Of a stretch of 12,388 nt of DNA, positions 9,154-12,388 are shown one piece after another. Source of the stretch: Spirogloea muscicola (lineage: Eukaryota > Streptophyta > Zygnematophyceae > Spirogloeales > Spirogloeaceae). The notes beneath the pieces are model-generated. The model had not been told where the DNA came from. It saw only the letters and a program-made list of their open reading frames with translations, and made no database searches. Position numbers and translations under genes: made by a program. The stretch lies in NCBI GenBank assembly GCA_009602725.1, contig WELB01000076.1, forward strand, positions 19,903-32,290, in the 5' to 3' direction. Position 1 is the first letter of the stretch; each line of letters opens with the position of its first letter.

Positions 9154-9552
9154 AATCTTAGCAGACTTTGCCTAGCGCCAACGATTTTGCAAACAATCAA
9201 CGGCCACGCGTGCTACTGGTTTAGTTGCCGTACTTCCTTGCCAGACACAGCAGATACATTGTATTGCTGCAATGCAACTATGCCATAAGGTCTTGGAAGC
9301 GCATTCAGACTTATTATCTAAATATGATGTCATTGCTCGTACATTGTGAGGCACAGCAGAAGGCCATGCACCAGGTTTTTAAGACACAGCAGTCTGCATT
9401 CAGAATCGTAACAACAATTTCTGCTCTGTCATATGGGGGACGTCTTGTTAATGCCACATGCTTGTATCTGCCCCCCTAAGGACCCTTCCATGGATGCATT
9501 GCTTAGCTTGCCAGTGATGTGGACAAAGTAGCACATGTATGAGAGTCGAATG
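9154..9552. other. Spacer between convergent genes, nothing recognised
   Basis: About 400 nt between the two proposed polyadenylation sites. Open frames on both strands are short and show no recognisable motif. I see no RNA gene. Confidence 0.6.
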
Positions 9553-9557
9553 TTACA
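9553..9557 (-). terminator. TGTAA polyadenylation signal for the GST gene
   Basis: TTACA on the + strand reads TGTAA on the GST strand. It is the first such element past the GST stop at 9704, giving a 3' UTR of about 150-170 nt. Confidence 0.55.
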
Positions 9558-9703
9558 GAAAGGTTCTATGCATCGCATTCCAAGGGCTGGAGTGCAGGTG
9601 CTATCCATTGCCGCAAGTCTGATAGTAGGTAATTTGTCAACAAGTGCATTGGCGCTTGATGGTCTTCAGTCAGTACGTTGTGTGAGGCGAACTGTGAGGC
9701 CGC

Positions 9704-11054
9704 TCACAGCTTCTTGCAGACAGTCATGCCCTTCGCTGTAGCGGGCCGAGATGCACACCTCTCCTTCCACGCTAGCACGTTAGGAAAATTTTGCAGCTCC
9801 AAGTGGTCGCTGGCCTCATAGAAGACCTGCACAGGCACGGAATGGCATCCACAACCACGGTGTAAACTACAAGACTCGAGATGAAAATAGTTGAAGGTCG
9901 TTTGCCCCTTCTCCCTCCAAGAATTTGTGTCGAGTTGATACGTCCGGCAGTCTATGAATCAAAGAGACCAGCTACGCAAGTATTGAAGGCAATCACAACA
10001 CAGGACATGACGCATATAGCTTGGTTGCGAGAACGTCATGAGTTCACAGAAGGTGTGTGATTCTTTATTGGTGTTCTCAATCTGAGCAGCATCCAAGAAA
10101 CTATCTGACCTGCAGGCAGTGCACCCAAGGAAACGTTGCCATGTCCGCGATCGAGTACCCGTCGTCAATGAGGTACTCGCGGCCCTGTAGGCGCTTCTCC
10201 AGGACGCCAAGCAGCCGCTTGGTCTCCTTGGAGTACCGCTCCAGCGGGTACGGGTGGTCGCACTTGTCCTTGCCGTACTTGTAGAAGTGACCCAACTGCA
10301 GGTGCAGGTTTTGCGTACATGCGCCAGACACTCGGGCGGCAAGCACTGACGGTGGGCGCCATAAGCACATTCAGGGCCATACACATCGCCGCCCTGAATC
10401 TGCACACTTGGCTATGCACACGAGATGGGCAGCGCTGGCTGGATCGCGTCGAACCTGGCCAAACATGGGGCCTACGCCGCCCATCTGGAACATGAGCCAC
10501 TGGATGGTCTCCCACTTGCGCGCCGGGTCCTTGGACAGGAACTTGCCCGACTTGTCTGCCAGGTACTGCAGGATGGCGCCGCTCTCAAACACGTTGAACG
10601 GCGCCCCGCCTGCCGCCTCGACGTGGCAATGCCACGAAACTCTTGTCAGTACCTGAGGCTACGTCCGTGGCGCTCGCCGCTGTACAAATACACATACAAT
10701 GTCGAGCAATGCTGCTCTAGGTGGCGCGAATGCAGGTCGCCCACCTGGGCCGTCGGGGTCGACGATGGCGGGGATCTTGGAGTTGGGGTTGACGGCGACG
10801 AACTCAGGCGAGAACTGGTCGTTGGCCATGATGTCCACCAGGTGCGGCTCGTACTCCAGGCCCATCTCCTCCAGCGCGATCCCCACCTGCGCCCGCGCTC
10901 GGGGAGGGCAAGCCGGTGAGGTCGTCGATGACGCCCGCCGCACGTGGCGCTGGAGGCAGCTGAGCGGGCGAAGCGGCGAGGGTCCCACCTTCATGCCGTT
11001 GGGGGTGGCGAGGGAATAGAGCTGGATCTTGGACGGCCCGCCGGCCGCGGCCAT
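9704..11054 (-). CDS. Glutathione S-transferase, YfcG/Ure2p-like (Nu class)
   Basis: A 223-residue protein in five exons on the minus strand: 11054-10989, 10886-10745, 10609-10455, 10295-10110 and 9826-9704, with TGA at 9706-9704. It uses or binds glutathione; bacterial YfcG-type members act mainly as disulphide reductases or peroxide-handling enzymes. The N-terminal thioredoxin fold shows '[14 protein letters not shown]' (Thr/Asn of the Nu-class active site), '[15 protein letters not shown]' (cis-Pro) and '[10 protein letters not shown]' (Glu-Ser gripping glutathione). The helical domain shows '[12 protein letters not shown]', '[12 protein letters not shown]' (N-capping box) and '[17 protein letters not shown]'. 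The length is normal for a GST and the exons close in frame. The ATG at 11054 lies in GCCGCCATGG, a very good start context, and gives a typical cytosolic GST. An in-frame opening extends upstream to an ATG at 11348; that alternative is treated separately. The gene is convergent with UPF1. Confidence 0.93.
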
Positions 11055-11277
11055 GGCGGCGGCCGCTGGGCGCTGGGCAGCGGCGGAGGCAGCGGCGGAG
11101 TCGAGGCGACGACGGCGGCGGCGATGAGGCCCCGGCGGCGCTGCGGGGCGGCGGCCGGGGATGTGGACGCGGGAGCTCGGGCAGGCCGCGGCGAGGCGGC
11201 AGTTGAGGACCGGCGCTGCCCTGGCGGCGGCGGCGGCGGCGGCGACGGCGGCGATCGCGGGAGTCGCCAGCGTGGTC
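11055..11277 (-). other. GC-rich 5' leader of the GST gene with a GGC repeat
   Basis: Sequence between the GST start codon and the nearest G-box is extremely GC-rich and includes a GGC run at 11223-11243. It stays open in the GST frame, but codons here give only Ala/Pro/Arg-rich low complexity ('PAAPPGPHRRRRRR'), as expected by chance in such DNA. Most likely it is 5' UTR and core promoter. A plastid or mitochondrial targeting extension cannot be excluded. Confidence 0.55.
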
Positions 11278-11287
11278 GCCACGTGGC
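11278..11287 (-). promoter_or_regulatory. Palindromic G-box GCCACGTGGC
   Basis: A perfect 10-bp palindrome around CACGTG, 224 nt upstream of the GST start. In plants and green algae CACGTG is bound by bZIP and bHLH factors in light and stress responses. Function here is inferred from sequence and position only. Confidence 0.5.
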
Positions 11288-11330
11288 TTGTGGAGCCGCT
11301 TGATTCGAAGGCCCCGGCTGAAGTAGTCCC

Positions 11331-11351
11331 GGCGTCATCTGACGTCATCTG
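11331..11351 (-). promoter_or_regulatory. as-1-like doubled TGACG element
   Basis: On the GST strand this reads TGACGTCA followed by GATGACG, that is, two TGACG half-sites whose starts are 10 bp apart; on the + strand it is CGTCATCTG repeated at 11333-11341 and 11343-11351. The first half-site is part of the full TGACGTCA palindrome at 11340-11347. Plant as-1/ocs elements are paired TGACG sites bound by TGA bZIP factors and are classic regulators of GST genes, with 12-bp spacing in the type example. The position is about 280 nt before the GST ATG. Confidence 0.5.
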
Positions 11352-11390
11352 GCGGCAAACTTGGGGAGACGTGGGCGACAGTCGGGGAGC

Positions 11391-11396
11391 CACGTG
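11391..11396 (-). promoter_or_regulatory. Second G-box core CACGTG
   Basis: CACGTG 111 bp farther from the GST start than the first G-box. Another CACGTG lies in the first GST intron at 10941-10946. Confidence 0.35.
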
Positions 11397-11663
11397 TAGA
11401 GCCGCTCCGGCGCTTCCAGATGCTCGGACCCGGCCGATGCCCGTGGGTTACCTGGAAGTTAGCTACCGACGGGAAGGCGGAGGGGCGGGGATCCGAAGTG
11501 GTTAGCGCGGCCGGTAACTCACCGCTTGTTGGGGAACAGAAAACCCCCCCCCCACCTCCCCGTACCACTTAAACCCTGGCCCCCCTCAGCCCAGCAACGT
11601 CAGACGGGGGGGCCTGGAACGGGCGCCGGGGCCCGTCTTGACTGGGGCCCTCCATTGTCCTTC
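11397..11663. other. GST upstream region without a gene; contains a C10 run
   Basis: No supported coding sequence on either strand. Ten consecutive C at 11544-11553 lie in a C-rich patch (11544-11562) after 'GGGGAACAGAAAA'. It could be distal promoter for the GST or spacer to the next gene. Confidence 0.5.
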
Positions 11664-11739
11664 TTTTTTGGCTGGCTTTGCAAGCCCAAAAAGAAGAGAG
11701 ACGAGGGCTGGCAAAGCCAGCCCAAAAAGACTCTCTTCT
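11664..11739. repeat. Compound hairpin repeat
   Basis: Three nested or overlapping inverted repeats. AGAAGAGAG (11692-11700) pairs with CTCTCTTCT (11731-11739). Inside it GGGCTGGC (11705-11712) pairs with GCCAGCCC (11716-11723) over an AAA loop. The left segment GGCTGGCTTTGC (11670-11681) is also an exact complement of GCAAAGCCAGCC (11711-11722), giving an alternative fold. The word AGCCCAAAAAGA occurs twice. There is no terminal duplication that would prove a MITE. Confidence 0.7.
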
Positions 11740-12307
11740 CTATGGGCGAGTACTTTTCTCCGCTCCCGCTCTGCCAGTGGATTTCTCTCGATGTCAACAG
11801 GGGCAGGGCGACGTTTTCCGCCCTCTGGTTATTCTGATCTGCACTTGTTGACAATAGGGTTTCTGAGGGTCACTGAGCGCCCACTCGCAGGAGTCAAAAA
11901 ACGTGGTTTCGTGGTTATTTGGCACCATTCGGCCCCTTTCAGACCGTCTACACTCCTTCTGGGCTCTTCATCAACGTGCAGGGTCGCTTTGAGTCAGGCC
12001 TCCGGCTTTCGTGGCGGCGCTCCAGCTCCCCAAGTTAGCTTGTCGGATTTGTTTGTGCTCACCCGTGGGTACCGATGTCACCTTAGGCACCTTGGATTCG
12101 GTTTCCGTATTATGTAGCCCTGTTTAGTTTGCCGTAGACTCTGCCTGAACAATGTGTCGGCCTGAATTGGCCTCCATTTCATTTCATGCGCCCCGCGCGC
12201 CTTCTCTCCTTCTGGGCTTGCCTCTCCCAGCCAATTGTTTTGAAATTCACGAATTTCTCCCAGCCACTGCCGTAAATCTGAAGCGCTGTTCCTTTTCCTT
12301 CACCCTG
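11740..12307. other. No recognised gene
   Basis: The region is pyrimidine-rich on the + strand in its second half and moderate in GC. An open frame of about 160 codons spans 11638-12117 but begins inside the hairpin repeat and resembles no family I know. A small palindrome, GAAATT-CACG-AATTTC, lies near 12242-12257. Confidence 0.4.
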
Positions 12308-12311
12308 TCAG

Positions 12312-12388
12312 TGAGAAGCTACACCCCCGGCCAGGCCGCGCAGGCCGCGCCGAGCTCCGTGCCGCCGCCGCCGCCACCGCCGCCGCCG
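12312..12388 (+). other. Possible proline-rich exon running off the window
   Basis: A strong pyrimidine tract (about 12289-12307) is followed by TCAG at 12308-12311. From there one frame reads Arg-Ser-Tyr-Thr-Pro-Gly-Gln, then Ala/Gln/Pro-rich residues, then a Pro run encoded by CCG. This could be an internal exon of a gene to the right, or 5' UTR with a triplet repeat. No homology is recognised. Confidence 0.2.
12361..12388. repeat. CCG trinucleotide repeat at the window edge
   Basis: Nine GCC/CCG units with one interruption (CCA), reaching the last base of the window. Confidence 0.85.

Noticed and set aside
8882-9175. Plus-strand open frame of 97 codons after UPF1
   Set aside because: There is no recognisable domain, it lies in the likely 3' UTR, and it ends near the polyadenylation signal.
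10425-10919. Plus-strand open frame of 164 codons opposite the GST
   Set aside because: It is an antisense shadow across GST exons and introns in GC-rich DNA; there are no family motifs.
10659-11393. Single 244-codon minus-strand open frame read as one GST exon
   Set aside because: It contains a clear intron at 10887-10988 (AAG|GTGGGA to CAG|GTGGGG); without splicing, the conserved '[13 protein letters not shown]' is interrupted, and the 3' end runs past the exon at 10745.
11879-12037. Another frame reading 'YTPSGLFINVQGR', faintly like the C-terminal part of the respiratory complex I 75-kDa subunit, which raised the idea of mitochondrial DNA insertion
   Set aside because: The resemblance covers only a few residues, the frame is about 53 codons between stops, and flanking residues do not match. 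A search against organelle genomes would settle it.
11638-12117. Plus-strand open frame of 159 codons
   Set aside because: It begins within the hairpin repeat, has irregular composition and no homology I recognise.

Overview
This window reads as nuclear DNA of a eukaryote of the green lineage, most likely a green alga. Two intron-rich protein-coding genes face each other tail to tail. The main evidence for the lineage is the first gene, an RNA helicase UPF1 whose core and C-terminal tail match the land-plant form (for example a 'QPYAIPSR' stretch followed by 'GAVPH'). Both genes also have a TGTAA element at a sensible distance past the stop, which is the usual green-algal polyadenylation signal. 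I cannot name the genus; a trebouxiophyte or similar alga is an inference.

Layout. Positions 1-105 are the end of an intron. Positions 106-8484 (+) hold 27 exons of UPF1, from within the zinc-binding CH domain to the stop codon; only the N-terminal ~150-160 residues are missing. The exons were assembled by matching reading frames to the conserved UPF1 protein and requiring splice signals, and they join in frame throughout. Positions 8485 to about 9165 are the probable UPF1 3' UTR, with a perfect 11-bp stem-loop just before TGTAA. Positions 9704-11054 (-) hold a complete five-exon glutathione S-transferase of the bacterial YfcG/Ure2p-like (Nu) type, 223 aa, with TGTAA on its own strand at 9553-9557. 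A very GC-rich leader and a probable promoter lie upstream (11278-11396), carrying two CACGTG boxes and a doubled TGACG motif that resembles the plant as-1 element. From about 11397 to the end I find no convincing gene: a C10 run, a compound hairpin repeat at 11664-11739, and a possible proline-rich exon running off the edge in a CCG repeat.

The two genes have no evident functional link: UPF1 drives nonsense-mediated mRNA decay in the cytoplasm, and the GST handles glutathione-dependent redox or detoxification chemistry. I see no mobile element, CRISPR array, tRNA, rRNA or virus-like gene. The interest lies in gene architecture. The C-terminal UPF1 exons are phase-0 cassettes that nearly all end in Ser-Gln or Thr-Gln. 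One UPF1 intron is of the GC-AG type and one is stop-free with a length divisible by three. One tiny exon has an ambiguous donor inside a 9-bp direct repeat. Many introns are flanked by AGGT-containing direct repeats. The GST carries an as-1-like promoter element.
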